Source: Dinoroseobacter sp034111085
GTDB taxonomy: Bacteria > Pseudomonadota > Alphaproteobacteria > Rhodobacterales > Rhodobacteraceae
Direction of reading: 5' to 3'
Assembly (NCBI GenBank): GCA_034111085.1
Contig: JAWUXZ010000012.1
Coordinates: 13,524 to 77,523 of the forward strand
DNA: 64,000 nt
Positions 52,242 through 60,598 of this stretch are shown one piece after another; position 1 is the first letter of the stretch; each line of letters opens with the position of its first letter. The notes beneath the pieces are model-generated. The model was not told the origin of the DNA. It worked only from the letters and a program-made list of their open reading frames with translations, and did no database searches. A program made the translations under genes and the position numbers.

Positions 52242-53306
52242 ATGCTCAAGACCCTAACAAAATCCTTCGTGGTCGCCGCAATCCTTGCGGGCGCACCACT
52301 GGCAGCAGCGGCGCAGGAGATCACTCTGCGCGCGACTGCCAACTCCAATGAGAACGACGAAGACTATGACGGTCTGATCGTTTTCAAGGATTACGTTGAA
52401 GCCGCATCAAACGGCGCAATCGAGGTTGAGTTGTTCATCGGCACGCAGCTGTGCTCGAACGGCACCGAGTGTCTGCAAGGCACCGCAGATGGCTCGATCG
52501 ACGTTGTAATCCAGACCTCTGGCGGCACCTCGGGCATCTTCCCGTATGTGCAGGTTCTCGACCTGCCCTACCTGATGGCCGACGACCGGATTGCTGAGGC
52601 CGCACTGGCCAATGGCTCGCCGTTCATCACTTGGATGCAGAACCGCGTTCAGGAAGATTCGGATGGCGCGTTGCGTCTGATGACCATCGGCAACACCGGC
52701 GGCTGGCGCAACTTTGCCAACACCGAGCGTCGCATCTCGACCCCCGCCGATATGGACGGTCTTCAGATGCGTTCGATCGTGGCAGACCTGCCTGTTCAGC
52801 TGTTGAACTCGCTTGGCGCATCGGCAACCCCGATCCCATGGCCTGAGCTGTTCACTTCGCTGCAAACCGGCGTTGTGCAAGGCACTGCGAACGGCATCAC
52901 CGACATCATGGGCATGAAGTTCCCAGAAGCCGGTCTGCAGTTCCTGACCCTTGATCGTCACAGCTACATGGGCGCACTTTGGTTCATGAACAACGAGCGT
53001 TTCATGTCCCTGACACCTGAGCTGCAGACCGTTATTCAGGACGGCTTTGCAGCCCTTCAGCAGGCAACGTTCGCTTCGCCAAAGCGCAAGTCGATCCAAG
53101 CCTACGGTGAGTTTGTCGAAGGTGGCGGCGAAATCTACGTGCCAACACCAGAAGAGAAGGCGATGTTCCAATCCGCAGCCGAGCCTGTTTATGGCTGGTT
53201 TGAGGCCAACATCTCCAACGGTCCTGATGCATTGGCAGCTTTGCGTGCCGCTGTGTCCCAAGCCGAGACTGATATCAATGCAGTCCGCGCTGGCGAAACC
53301 GAGTAA
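52242..53306 (+). CDS. dctP: TRAP transporter substrate-binding protein (DctP)
   Basis: 354 residues with a signal peptide ending at about PLAAAAQ. The DctP-family arginine that binds a ligand carboxylate or other anionic group is in MDGLQMRSIV (R177), followed by SLGASATPIPWPELFTSLQT and GVVQGTANGITDI. Two cysteines lie close together in CSNGTEC (71 and 77), possibly a disulfide. The ligand is probably the substrate of the monooxygenase set, for example sulfoquinovose or its glycerol glycoside; this is inference. A strong terminator follows. Confidence 0.92.
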   Translation: MLKTLTKSFVVAAILAGAPLAAAAQEITLRATANSNENDEDYDGLIVFKDYVEAASNGAIEVELFIGTQLCSNGTECLQGTADGSIDVVIQTSGGTSGIFPYVQVLDLPYLMADDRIAEAALANGSPFITWMQNRVQEDSDGALRLMTIGNTGGWRNFANTERRISTPADMDGLQMRSIVADLPVQLLNSLGASATPIPWPELFTSLQTGVVQGTANGITDIMGMKFPEAGLQFLTLDRHSYMGALWFMNNERFMSLTPELQTVIQDGFAALQQATFASPKRKSIQAYGEFVEGGGEIYVPTPEEKAMFQSAAEPVYGWFEANISNGPDALAALRAAVSQAETDINAVRAGETE

Positions 53307-53327
53307 GACCTTTCACAAGGTTGAAGG

Positions 53328-53360
53328 AAGGGGCGTCCTGCGGGGCGCCCTTTCTCTTTT
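53328..53360 (+). terminator. Rho-independent terminator ending the TRAP operon
   Basis: AAGGGGCG and CGCCCTT pair (one bulged G) around a 10-base loop and are followed by TTTCTCTTTT. It begins 22 bases after the dctP stop and closes the unit that starts at the monooxygenase gene. Confidence 0.8.
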
Positions 53361-53452
53361 GTGGTGAAGGCTTTTCGTTCCATGTGTCTCAGCCCGAGAT
53401 TGTCTAGACCGAAAGATATTATGCAAGCGACGGCGCAAAACCTGCCGCCGAG

Positions 53453-54256
53453 CTAATCCGCTAATTTTGTCAGCAGACCTTGCCTTGGTCCAACCCCATA
53501 CCGCGCGCGGTATGCCCGGAAAAACTGCGCATAACTGCCGAAACCTGCCTCAAGGCTTGCGTTCAACAGATCCAGCCCCTTGGCACCGACCAAATCCTCG
53601 ACCCGTTGCAACTTCTGCCGGGTGCGAAACGCCACGAGGCTCTCGCCCATCTGGGCAGCAAACACCTGCCCCAACCGCCCTGCGCTTAGTCCCGCAACGC
53701 CGCCCAAAGCGCGCGCGCCCAGCGTCGGGTCGCGTTGCAACGCCTCTGCGGCCCGCGCCACCGACGGATGTAATGCAACACCGCCTGCCTCGGGGGCTGC
53801 CTGCCATGCGGCCCATGCCTGCACCAGCCACCAGTGACAGCCAACCTCCCAAGCCGCGAGCGAAGGCGCGCCGTGAACACCGCGCGCCAACGTCGCCAAT
53901 CCCGCGCTAACCTCTGGCCGCAATCCCCGCGCCTCGCCGTTCAGACCGCCACCATCCACAGGCGGCAGGTCGCAACGCCCAACCGAAAACCGGCCCGAGA
54001 TCAACCCAACCCACATGTCGAAATCGGGCGTATCACGTACCAAAAAATGCGCCTCGCCTGCCCATGCCAGCAACAGCGATCCCGCGCGCAGACGCAAGAC
54101 ACGACTGCCGATCACATAACGCGCCTCGCCCTTAGTGGCGTGCAACACCACCAGTTCGGCATGGACCGAAGGACGCTGAGCTTGGTGACGTTGCGCAGAA
54201 CGCTGCCACAATCGCGCATGTGGTGCGTTCAAAACCAAAGGGTGCGGGTCAGTCAT
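53453..54256 (-). CDS. AraC-family transcriptional regulator
   Basis: 267 residues. The N-terminal half is a cupin-like effector domain (LVVLHATKGEARYVIGSRVL, then LRAGSLLLAWAGEAHFLV). The C-terminal third holds two helix-turn-helix motifs, the second ending in AGFGSYAQFFRAYRARYGVG. It is divergent from the PhyH gene across 84 bases, so it most likely controls that gene. The effector is unknown. Confidence 0.9.
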   Translation of the reverse strand: MTDPHPLVLNAPHARLWQRSAQRHQAQRPSVHAELVVLHATKGEARYVIGSRVLRLRAGSLLLAWAGEAHFLVRDTPDFDMWVGLISGRFSVGRCDLPPVDGGGLNGEARGLRPEVSAGLATLARGVHGAPSLAAWEVGCHWWLVQAWAAWQAAPEAGGVALHPSVARAAEALQRDPTLGARALGGVAGLSAGRLGQVFAAQMGESLVAFRTRQKLQRVEDLVGAKGLDLLNASLEAGFGSYAQFFRAYRARYGVGPRQGLLTKLAD

Positions 54257-54340
54257 TTTTGCAAACTATCATAACATATGCGCAAAGACACAGGTCATTC
54301 TCTCGCGTAAATGAGAACTCACAGCATATGGAGCATTACA

Positions 54341-55057
54341 ATGACCCGCACCGAGTCCTTTCGTCGCCAAGGCTATAGCATCTTCGAGAACGCGCTTTGC
54401 CCGGTCGAGCTGGCAACTCTGCGCAGCGCCTGCGAGACCCTGCTGGACGAGCCGGTCGAGGATGGTAGCGGTGCAAAACACAAGATCGGCCTTGGGGCAG
54501 CTCGCCGGTTTCTCGCCCACCGCCACGAAGACTTCCCGGCAGTCGAGGCCTTCCTGCTTGGTCCCAAGATCGCTGGGATCACCCGCGCCTGCCTCGGCAC
54601 CGATGTGCAGCTGTTTAACGAGCAATTCGTCGTCAAAGGGGCTGGCAAGGGCGCGAGTTTCGCGTGGCACCAAGACGGCGCCTATGTGGGCTACAACCAT
54701 CCCGCCTATATCACAATCTGGATCGCACTCGATGACACAACCGAGGCGAACGGCTGCGTCTATCTGCTGCCCCGCGATTTGGACGAAAATCCCGGAATCG
54801 ACGAACATAAATGGCAAGACGACACCAACGAGCTGAACGGCTATTTCGGCGACCAGACCGGAACGCCCATGGATGCCAAATCGGGCACCATCGTTGCATT
54901 CTCCAGCCTGACGCTGCACCGCTCGGGGCCAAACACCACGCCTGATCCGCGCCGCGCCTATGTGTGCCAGTATTCCGTCCAGCCGATCCGCGATCCCAAA
55001 ACCGGCCAGATCAAGCGCTTCGCCAAACCTGTGCCGCGCGCGCGAGAGTTTTCATAA
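54341..55057 (+). CDS. Phytanoyl-CoA dioxygenase family (PhyH) protein
   Basis: About 238 residues of the Fe(II)/2-oxoglutarate dioxygenase superfamily. The iron ligands are in FAWHQDGAYVGY (HxD) and the later histidine in SLTLHRSGPNTT, with the 2-oxoglutarate arginine in DPRRAYVCQY. GGAG 7 bases before the ATG at 54341 supports the start. Bacterial PhyH proteins hydroxylate varied small molecules; the substrate cannot be read from sequence. The AraC regulator next to it probably senses that substrate. Confidence 0.85.
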   Translation: MTRTESFRRQGYSIFENALCPVELATLRSACETLLDEPVEDGSGAKHKIGLGAARRFLAHRHEDFPAVEAFLLGPKIAGITRACLGTDVQLFNEQFVVKGAGKGASFAWHQDGAYVGYNHPAYITIWIALDDTTEANGCVYLLPRDLDENPGIDEHKWQDDTNELNGYFGDQTGTPMDAKSGTIVAFSSLTLHRSGPNTTPDPRRAYVCQYSVQPIRDPKTGQIKRFAKPVPRAREFS

Positions 55058-55122
55058 ACAGGCGACGGAACGCGGGGCGGCGCACGTATAATCAAGATTA
55101 GCCCTCCCCCGGAGTTTCCTTC

Positions 55123-56376
55123 ATGCGTCTTCCCATGCTCGCCCTTGGCCTCGCCCTCGCAGCCAGCCCTATGCTCGCCGGGCCCAACATCCTTTTGGTG
55201 ATCGCCGATGATATGGGCCTCGATGCCAGCCCGTGTCATGCCAGAGGCGACGCGCGGCTGCGGATGCCAAACCTCGCGGCGCTTTGCGAGACGGGCATGG
55301 TGTTTGACGCGGCCTATGTCGCGCCCACATGCTCGCCCACCCGCGCGATGATGATGACCGGGAAATACCCCAGCCAGACCGGCGTTGGCGGCGCGATCGC
55401 GCGTCAAGGTGGCGGCGGGCTGGCCGATTCCGAGCGCAGCCTGTTTGACGCAATGACCGAGACCGCCCCTGACTATGCCACTGCCCTGATTGGCAAATGG
55501 CACCTATCGGGCGATGCGCGCGATCTGGATCATCCCGCACGGCTGGGCATAACTGAGTATTTCGGCCTCTTTTCCGGTGCCATACGCGACTACACGGCGT
55601 GGCAAGGCGTCGAGAACGGCCAAACGGTGCAGATAGAAGGCTATTCCACCCCCGTTCTGACCGACCGCGCCATCGCCTGGACCGCCGCCCAAGAAACCCC
55701 GTGGTTCCTATGGCTGGCCTATAACGCGCCGCACACGCCGTTCCATGCGCCCCCCGCCAACTTGCACAGCTACGGCGAGATCGACACGTCCGAGCGCGCT
55801 TTGCGCCGTGATCCCGACATCGCCTATTTCGCAGCGCTTGAGGCGCTCGATACCGAGTTTGGCCGCCTGCTGGACACGGTGGGCGACGACACGGTTGTGA
55901 TCTTTCTGGGCGACAACGGCACACCGAACCAGGTGGTGCGCGGCGACTATGCCAACGGGGCCAAGGGAAGCATTTTCGACGCGGGCACCCATGTACCGTT
56001 CGTGGTCTCTGGACTGAATACGGGGCGCAGCGGTGCGCCAGTGGTGGCCACAGATGTGTTTGCGACCGTGCTCGACATAGCGGGAGGATCAGGCGCGCCG
56101 GAAAGCTCATATTCGCTGGTCCCGGTGCTGGAGGGGCCTCAGGGAACCAGCAGAACTGCGGCTTATGTTGAGCATTTCGGCGCGAACGCTCCGCGCGGAC
56201 AAGGCAGCTACGGCTGGAGCGTAACGACTGAAGGCTTCCAATTGGTCGCCGCCGAGGGTCGCGAGATGGCACTGTTTGATATGAGTGATGATCCCGGACA
56301 GACGCGGGATATAAGCGGGGCGATGCCGGATATGGTGGCGCGGTTGGTGGCGGTGCGCGCGCAAATGCTACGGTAA
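55123..56376 (+). CDS. Periplasmic sulfatase (formylglycine type)
   Basis: 417 residues with a signal peptide (MRLPMLALGLALAASPMLAG). The metal site opens with NILLVIADDMG, and the activation motif is C70-S-P-T-R in APTCSPTRAMMMTGKYPSQT, so Cys70 should become formylglycine by a maturase encoded elsewhere. IGKWHLSGD, VIFLGDNGTP and NGAKGSIFDAGTHVPFVVSG complete the active site. It removes sulfate esters in the periplasm. It could serve algal sulfated sugars, but no carbohydrate partner gene is adjacent. Confidence 0.9.
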   Translation: MRLPMLALGLALAASPMLAGPNILLVIADDMGLDASPCHARGDARLRMPNLAALCETGMVFDAAYVAPTCSPTRAMMMTGKYPSQTGVGGAIARQGGGGLADSERSLFDAMTETAPDYATALIGKWHLSGDARDLDHPARLGITEYFGLFSGAIRDYTAWQGVENGQTVQIEGYSTPVLTDRAIAWTAAQETPWFLWLAYNAPHTPFHAPPANLHSYGEIDTSERALRRDPDIAYFAALEALDTEFGRLLDTVGDDTVVIFLGDNGTPNQVVRGDYANGAKGSIFDAGTHVPFVVSGLNTGRSGAPVVATDVFATVLDIAGGSGAPESSYSLVPVLEGPQGTSRTAAYVEHFGANAPRGQGSYGWSVTTEGFQLVAAEGREMALFDMSDDPGQTRDISGAMPDMVARLVAVRAQMLR

Positions 56377-56426
56377 AATACGCTCGCTCAAAGGGGTTTT
56401 CAACGCGCCGCAAATCCTGAGTGCTG

Positions 56427-56448
56427 GCGTTTAGACGAGGCTAAACGC
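56427..56448. terminator. Stem-loop between convergent sulfatase and prfB
   Basis: GCGTTTAG-ACGAGG-CTAAACGC is a perfect 8-base inverted repeat 8 bases beyond the prfB stop codon, in the 79-base convergent gap. No T-run follows on either strand, so termination strength is uncertain. Confidence 0.5.
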
Positions 56449-56455
56449 GAGGAGC

Positions 56456-57580
56456 CTATTCTGCGTTTGCTTCTGCTCTGCTTTTGCCCGCAACATCCAG
56501 CGCCAAGGTCGCGCCCATCAACCCGTCCAGATCACCGTCGAGAACCCCGCCCGTATCAGAGGTCTCAAAATTCGTCCGCAGGTCTTTGACCATCTGGTAG
56601 GGCTGCAAAACGTAAGACCGTATCTGGTTGCCCCAACCCGCGTCGCCCTTGTTTTCATGGGCCTCGTTGATCGCAGCGTTCCGGCGGTCCAGCTCCATCT
56701 GATAGAGCCTCGATTTCAACGCCTTCATCGCAATATCGCGGTTTTGGTGCTGAGATTTCTCTGAGCTGGTCACAACAATTCCGGTCGGAAGGTGGGTTAT
56801 TCGCACAGCAGAGTCCGTGGTGTTGACGTGCTGCCCGCCAGCGCCAGAGGATCGATATGTATCGAGGCGAATGTCATTCGACGCGACCTCAATATCTATA
56901 TTGTCGTCCACCACAGGATAGACCCAGACCGACGAAAATGATGTGTGGCGCCGCGCCGCTGAATCGAACGGCGATATCCGCACGAGCCGGTGCACCCCAC
57001 TCTCAGACTTCAGCCAGCCATACGCATTATGCCCGGTAATCTTGTAGGTGACCGACTTAATTCCGGCCTCTTCGCCCGGCGTTTCTGCTTGACGCTCAAC
57101 GCTATAGCCCTTCTTCTCGGCCCAGCGCACATACATCCGCGCCAGCATCGAGGCCCAGTCGCAACTCTCGGTCCCGCCGGCACCCGAATGCACCTCAAGG
57201 AAGGTGTCATTGCTATCGGCTTCGCCGTTCAGCAGCGCCTCTAGTTCCTTCTCCGCCGCCGTCGCCACCAGCTTCTTGATCGTGGCCTCGGCGTCAGAGA
57301 TGATCTCGGCGTCGTCTTCCATCTCGCCCATCTCGATCAGCTCAACGCTGTCCTCGAGATCTTGCTTGATGCCGTTATATGTGCCGAGCCCGTCAACCAG
57401 CAATTGGCGTTCACGCATCAGCTTTTGCGCGCGTTCCGGGTCATTCCATAGGTTCGGATCCTCAGTCAGCGCGTTGAATTCTTCCAGCCTGTGACCGGCA
57501 GTCTCGACGTCCAAGCGCTGCGATAGAAGCGTCAGGCTTTTGCGGATCGCCTCGACTTGAGTTTGGGTCTCGCCGCGCAT
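56456..57580 (-). CDS. prfB: Peptide chain release factor 2
   Basis: About 374 residues. It releases nascent chains at UGA and UAA. The anticodon-like tripeptide is in RLVRISPFDSAARRH (SPF, the RF2 form), and the catalytic GGQ is in SSGAGGQHVN. The frame is uninterrupted from the N-terminal start MRGETQTQVEAIRKSL, so the programmed frameshift found in many other prfB genes is absent. The ATG at 57580 is chosen by family similarity; the ribosome site is weak, and open frame further upstream is not protein-like. Confidence 0.94.
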   Translation of the reverse strand: MRGETQTQVEAIRKSLTLLSQRLDVETAGHRLEEFNALTEDPNLWNDPERAQKLMRERQLLVDGLGTYNGIKQDLEDSVELIEMGEMEDDAEIISDAEATIKKLVATAAEKELEALLNGEADSNDTFLEVHSGAGGTESCDWASMLARMYVRWAEKKGYSVERQAETPGEEAGIKSVTYKITGHNAYGWLKSESGVHRLVRISPFDSAARRHTSFSSVWVYPVVDDNIDIEVASNDIRLDTYRSSGAGGQHVNTTDSAVRITHLPTGIVVTSSEKSQHQNRDIAMKALKSRLYQMELDRRNAAINEAHENKGDAGWGNQIRSYVLQPYQMVKDLRTNFETSDTGGVLDGDLDGLMGATLALDVAGKSRAEANAE

Positions 57581-57899
57581 GGGAGGGGACTTTCTGCTAG
57601 GGGCCTTCGTGACGGGAAGATGTATCCGAGCGCCCGCAAAGGGGCAAGCAGGCGCGTTTGGGCTGGTTCGAGGTGACGGAGCGGTTCGAGAGGGGCGCTG
57701 AGAATAAGGAAAGGGATTTGAGCGGGGAGAACGGCAGTTCTCGAGCCCAAAGTGACGGATGCTGCACCATGCACATTTTGTAACTAGGGGCGGAGAGCGC
57801 AGGTTCGCTGCACCCTGCACGGACGCCTGCTGTGCGGACTTAGTGAGCTTTCGCTATAGTTGCGCCAAGGGCCGCTTTAGGACAAACTGTAAGGCAGAT
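57581..57899. other. 319-base stretch without a gene, upstream of prfB
   Basis: Between the prfB start and the end of the XRE gene. I see no convincing small gene. It should hold the prfB promoter on the minus strand. GGTTCGAG occurs twice (about 57664 and 57683). The right part (57803 onward) is one copy of a diverged intergenic repeat seen again at 59183. Confidence 0.5.
57803..57880 (+). repeat. Diverged intergenic repeat, copy A
   Basis: Starts GTTCGCTGC, then TGCACG five bases later, and continues to TTTCGCTATAGTTGCGCCAA. The same order and nearly the same spacing recur in copy B at 59183-59258, in the same orientation. The two copies flank the XRE and DUF2061 genes. A shorter echo (GATGCTGCACCATGCAC) lies at about 57759. 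Confidence 0.55.
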
Positions 57900-58742
57900 T
57901 CACTGCTTCGTGAGCGAACGAATATAGGTCGGGACATTTCGAGCGTCCACGATTGCCTCGCGGACAAGCCAGTCAAAGTGACTTGAGAGAGACTTCACAC
58001 GCTCAATCTCACGAAATGCAAGATAGCATTGTCCAATATAAACGACGGCCAAGTTCGGGCCAAAAACTGTAACGGGTGAGCTGAACACCCTATGCGCGTC
58101 AAATAAGAATATCCGCAACCTTGGAAACATTTGATCGCACTGATCAGCTAAAAAATTCAATTGTTCATACCGGGTGCTTTCATCAACGCCTTTGTAGTAT
58201 GCCGTTCCAGCTGCACAGGACTCAATTTCATGAATCGGCAAGGCAATTTCATAATCAGAAACACCTGAAGACAACCATTCAAGTTGATCCCGCATTGCAT
58301 TGTATGCCTCGGGCAAACGGCGTTCATGCACGGAGGCATATTCCCACTCCAACATGCTTTTTGTTTTTAGAATATCTGGTAAAGTTGCGGGGACATGGCG
58401 CACTTTGTAACCCGCCGCCTCACGATGCCATTCAAGAAGCTGTTCATCTGCTGAAGTGCGTTCGGCGGGGCTAAGAAACTGCGCAGCAGCAACAATGTCG
58501 CCGGGGGTTTCTGGCCTATTTGTCAGACCAAGTAGCCAGTCTGTGCTGACGCCCAATGCATCAGCAACATCCGCTGCCAATTGTGCGTTTGGCAGACGCG
58601 GTTGGTCGTCTTTGAGAAGCTGACCAATGGTTGAGCGATCCACTTTCGTTTCTCTGGACAACGCACTTTTGGTCACGCCCTTGCGCAACATCGCTTCCTC
58701 TAAGCGTTTTCTAAAAATGTCTGCGCGATACCGCTTGTCCAT
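57900..58742 (-). CDS. XRE-family helix-turn-helix regulator with unknown C-terminal domain
   Basis: 280 residues. The helix-turn-helix at about 10-65 reads LRKGVTKSALSRETKVDRST and continues to LGVSTDWLLGLTNRPE. The rest (about 90-280) has no catalytic motif that I recognise; it is mixed alpha/beta and may be a ligand or dimer domain. The gene is visibly AT-richer than its neighbours: for example 22 of 60 bases are G/C at 58141-58200. That suggests recent acquisition. It is flanked by two copies of an intergenic repeat. No phage gene is nearby. Confidence 0.85.
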   Translation of the reverse strand: MDKRYRADIFRKRLEEAMLRKGVTKSALSRETKVDRSTIGQLLKDDQPRLPNAQLAADVADALGVSTDWLLGLTNRPETPGDIVAAAQFLSPAERTSADEQLLEWHREAAGYKVRHVPATLPDILKTKSMLEWEYASVHERRLPEAYNAMRDQLEWLSSGVSDYEIALPIHEIESCAAGTAYYKGVDESTRYEQLNFLADQCDQMFPRLRIFLFDAHRVFSSPVTVFGPNLAVVYIGQCYLAFREIERVKSLSSHFDWLVREAIVDARNVPTYIRSLTKQ

Positions 58743-58864
58743 TACAGTCTACCTTGCAGATTATATACTACATAATAGACTTTTAGCAGCAAATTCACAT
58801 AATGTCCATACACCCAAATCCAAGATAGTTCAGTGGAAATTCAACGCACTATGAGGAGGCCCCA

Positions 58865-59086
58865 ATGGACAGCACAATCAGACTCTTTACCAAGGCCGTA
58901 ACCTGGCAAGTCAGTGGGTTCTTCTCAATGATGCTGATTGGCTTCATTTTCACGGGATCATTTGCAGCAAGTGGTGGCATCGCCTTTGTTGGAGCAGTGG
59001 CAGGCTTCGCAGCATATTTCGTGCACGAGATCGCTTGGTCAAGAATCTCTTGGGGGAGAGATATCGTTCACTCTTTAGGGAAATAA
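58865..59086 (+). CDS. DUF2061 small membrane protein
   Basis: 73 residues with two membrane helices separated by a short turn. TKAVTWQVSGFFSMMLIGFI and the end YFVHEIAWSRISWGRDI match the DUF2061 pattern (HE-x-x-W-x-R-I-x-W-G). GAGGAGG lies 5 bases before the ATG. The function of DUF2061 is unknown. It is divergent from the XRE gene, which may control it. Confidence 0.85.
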   Translation: MDSTIRLFTKAVTWQVSGFFSMMLIGFIFTGSFAASGGIAFVGAVAGFAAYFVHEIAWSRISWGRDIVHSLGK

Positions 59087-59182
59087 CCAACTGCAAAAAC
59101 CTCAAGCAAGGTCTGGCCTACCAAGAATAAGCTGACGTTATTCGCCATACAGAAAAGTGGTAAGAATCGGCTCCTTGCTGTC

Positions 59183-59258
59183 GTTCGCTGCGCGGTGCAC
59201 GAGTTTCCGGTCTGGGCCGGAAGTGGCCTTCGCTCTGTTGCAGCGAATGGCAGAAAAG
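59183..59258 (+). repeat. Diverged intergenic repeat, copy B
   Basis: Shares GTTCGCTGC, then GCACG, then CCTTCGCTCTGTTGC with copy A at 57803-57880, with one base difference in length up to TTCGCT. It lies in the 253-base gap before the YcaQ-type gene, which otherwise shows nothing recognisable. Confidence 0.55.
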
Positions 59259-59339
59259 CCCGCCCCACATAGCTGCCCCACACCAACCAGACACGCCCCC
59301 CACTTGCCCCCTCCCCCCCATCCTGCCACCCTTCCGCGC

Positions 59340-60509
59340 ATGACCGCCCCTCTCAAAATCCCCAATCATCAGGCCCGCCACCTTTGGCTTGCCTCCCACG
59401 GCCTCGGCCAGACCCCGACGGGACCGCTGGACGCATCCGCCCTGATCAAGTCCCTCGGCTTCGTGCAGCTCGACACCATTCAGGTCGTCTCCCGCGCCCA
59501 CCACCATATTCTGTGGAGCCGCAATCAGAGTTACCTCGAACCTATGCTCGACCGCTTGCTCACCAAGGATCGTGCGGTGTTTGAGCATTTCACCCATGAC
59601 GCCTCGGTCCTGCCCATGGACTATCTGCCCATGTGGCAGCGCCAATTCCGGCGGATGAAGGCGAAGGTCGAACGCTCGTCGTGGTATGGCAAGGCGCTGG
59701 CAGGGATGGATGTGCAAGCGGTCAAGCGGCGCATCGCCCAAGAGGGCCCGCTATCGACCCACGCATTTGACACCAAAACTGACGGGGCACGCGAGATGTG
59801 GAGCCGTCCTGCCCATAAAATTGCGCTGGATTATCTGTGGTATGCGGGCGAGCTGGCCACCTGTCGCCGCGACGGTTTTACCAAGGTCTATGATCTGGCA
59901 GAACGGGTGTTTCCTGAACACCTACATACGCAACAGGTGCCCGACCGCGACCAGATCGACTGGCTTTGCAGGCAAGCACTCGACCGGATTGGCTTCGGCA
60001 CCCTTGGCGAGATCCGCAAGTTTTGGGATGCCACCGAAGTGGCGGAGGTCAACGATTGGGCCAAACGCCGCGCGGATGACCTTGTCCCAGTGGAGGTGCA
60101 ATCTGCGGATGGCACATGGACCAAAGCCTTCGCCTGCGCTGATATTGAAGAGCGGTTGGCGCGTATCACAGCCCCCACCACCCGCCTGCGCATCCTGAAC
60201 CCGTTTGACCCTGCTATCCGCGACCGCATCCGCCTCAACCGTCTGTTCGGGTTCGAATATACTGTCGAGATGTTCGTGCCCGCCGCCAAGCGCAAATGGG
60301 GCTACTACGTGTTCCCTATGCTAGAAGGCGACCGCATGGTGGGCCGGATAGAGGCAAAGGGTGAGCGCGCTAAGGGGCAGTTGCGCGTGATGAACGTATG
60401 GTGGGAAGCCGGGGTCGCAGCGTCCAAGGCGCGCGATGCGAAGCTCGAGGGCGAGTTAGGGCGGTTGGCAAAACTGGCCGGGTTGGACGAGGTGGTTTGG
60501 ACACCCTAG
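59340..60509 (+). CDS. YcaQ/AlkZ-family DNA glycosylase (HTH_42)
   Basis: About 389 residues, three tandem winged helices (HTH_42 family). The catalytic QxD motif is in LGFVQLDTIQVVSRAHHHIL, the place used by AlkZ and YcaQ for cross-link glycosylase activity. HDASVLPMDYLPMWQRQFRR, MWSRPAHKIALDYLWYAGEL and the C-terminal LNPFDPAIRDRIRLNRLFGF are family segments. It probably unhooks DNA cross-links or alkylated bases. The start is set by family similarity at 59340; longer open frame upstream is low-complexity. Confidence 0.85.
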   Translation: MTAPLKIPNHQARHLWLASHGLGQTPTGPLDASALIKSLGFVQLDTIQVVSRAHHHILWSRNQSYLEPMLDRLLTKDRAVFEHFTHDASVLPMDYLPMWQRQFRRMKAKVERSSWYGKALAGMDVQAVKRRIAQEGPLSTHAFDTKTDGAREMWSRPAHKIALDYLWYAGELATCRRDGFTKVYDLAERVFPEHLHTQQVPDRDQIDWLCRQALDRIGFGTLGEIRKFWDATEVAEVNDWAKRRADDLVPVEVQSADGTWTKAFACADIEERLARITAPTTRLRILNPFDPAIRDRIRLNRLFGFEYTVEMFVPAAKRKWGYYVFPMLEGDRMVGRIEAKGERAKGQLRVMNVWWEAGVAASKARDAKLEGELGRLAKLAGLDEVVWTP

Positions 60510-60598
60510 CACCCGGCGCGCGTTAACCCGACACTGCGAAGTGCCGGGCATGCGATCTTACGAAAAAGCCTTGAACAGACGCCGCGTATCGGCCCTGC

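Noticed and set aside
55169..56413. 414-codon open frame on the minus strand across the sulfatase gene
   Set aside because: It mirrors a clear sulfatase in codon phase, is Arg/Pro/Ser-rich, has no motif or ribosome site, and is typical of antisense frames in G+C-rich DNA.
56456..57580. Programmed +1 frameshift in prfB
   Set aside because: The frame is open from start to stop with no internal UGA.
57660..57695. Twice-repeated GGTTCGAG resembling a tRNA T-arm
   Set aside because: No acceptor stem, anticodon arm or CCA context can be folded around it.
57900..58742. XRE regulator as part of a prophage or toxin-antitoxin pair
   Set aside because: No integrase, phage structural gene or toxin-sized partner adjoins it; the neighbour is a DUF2061 membrane protein.
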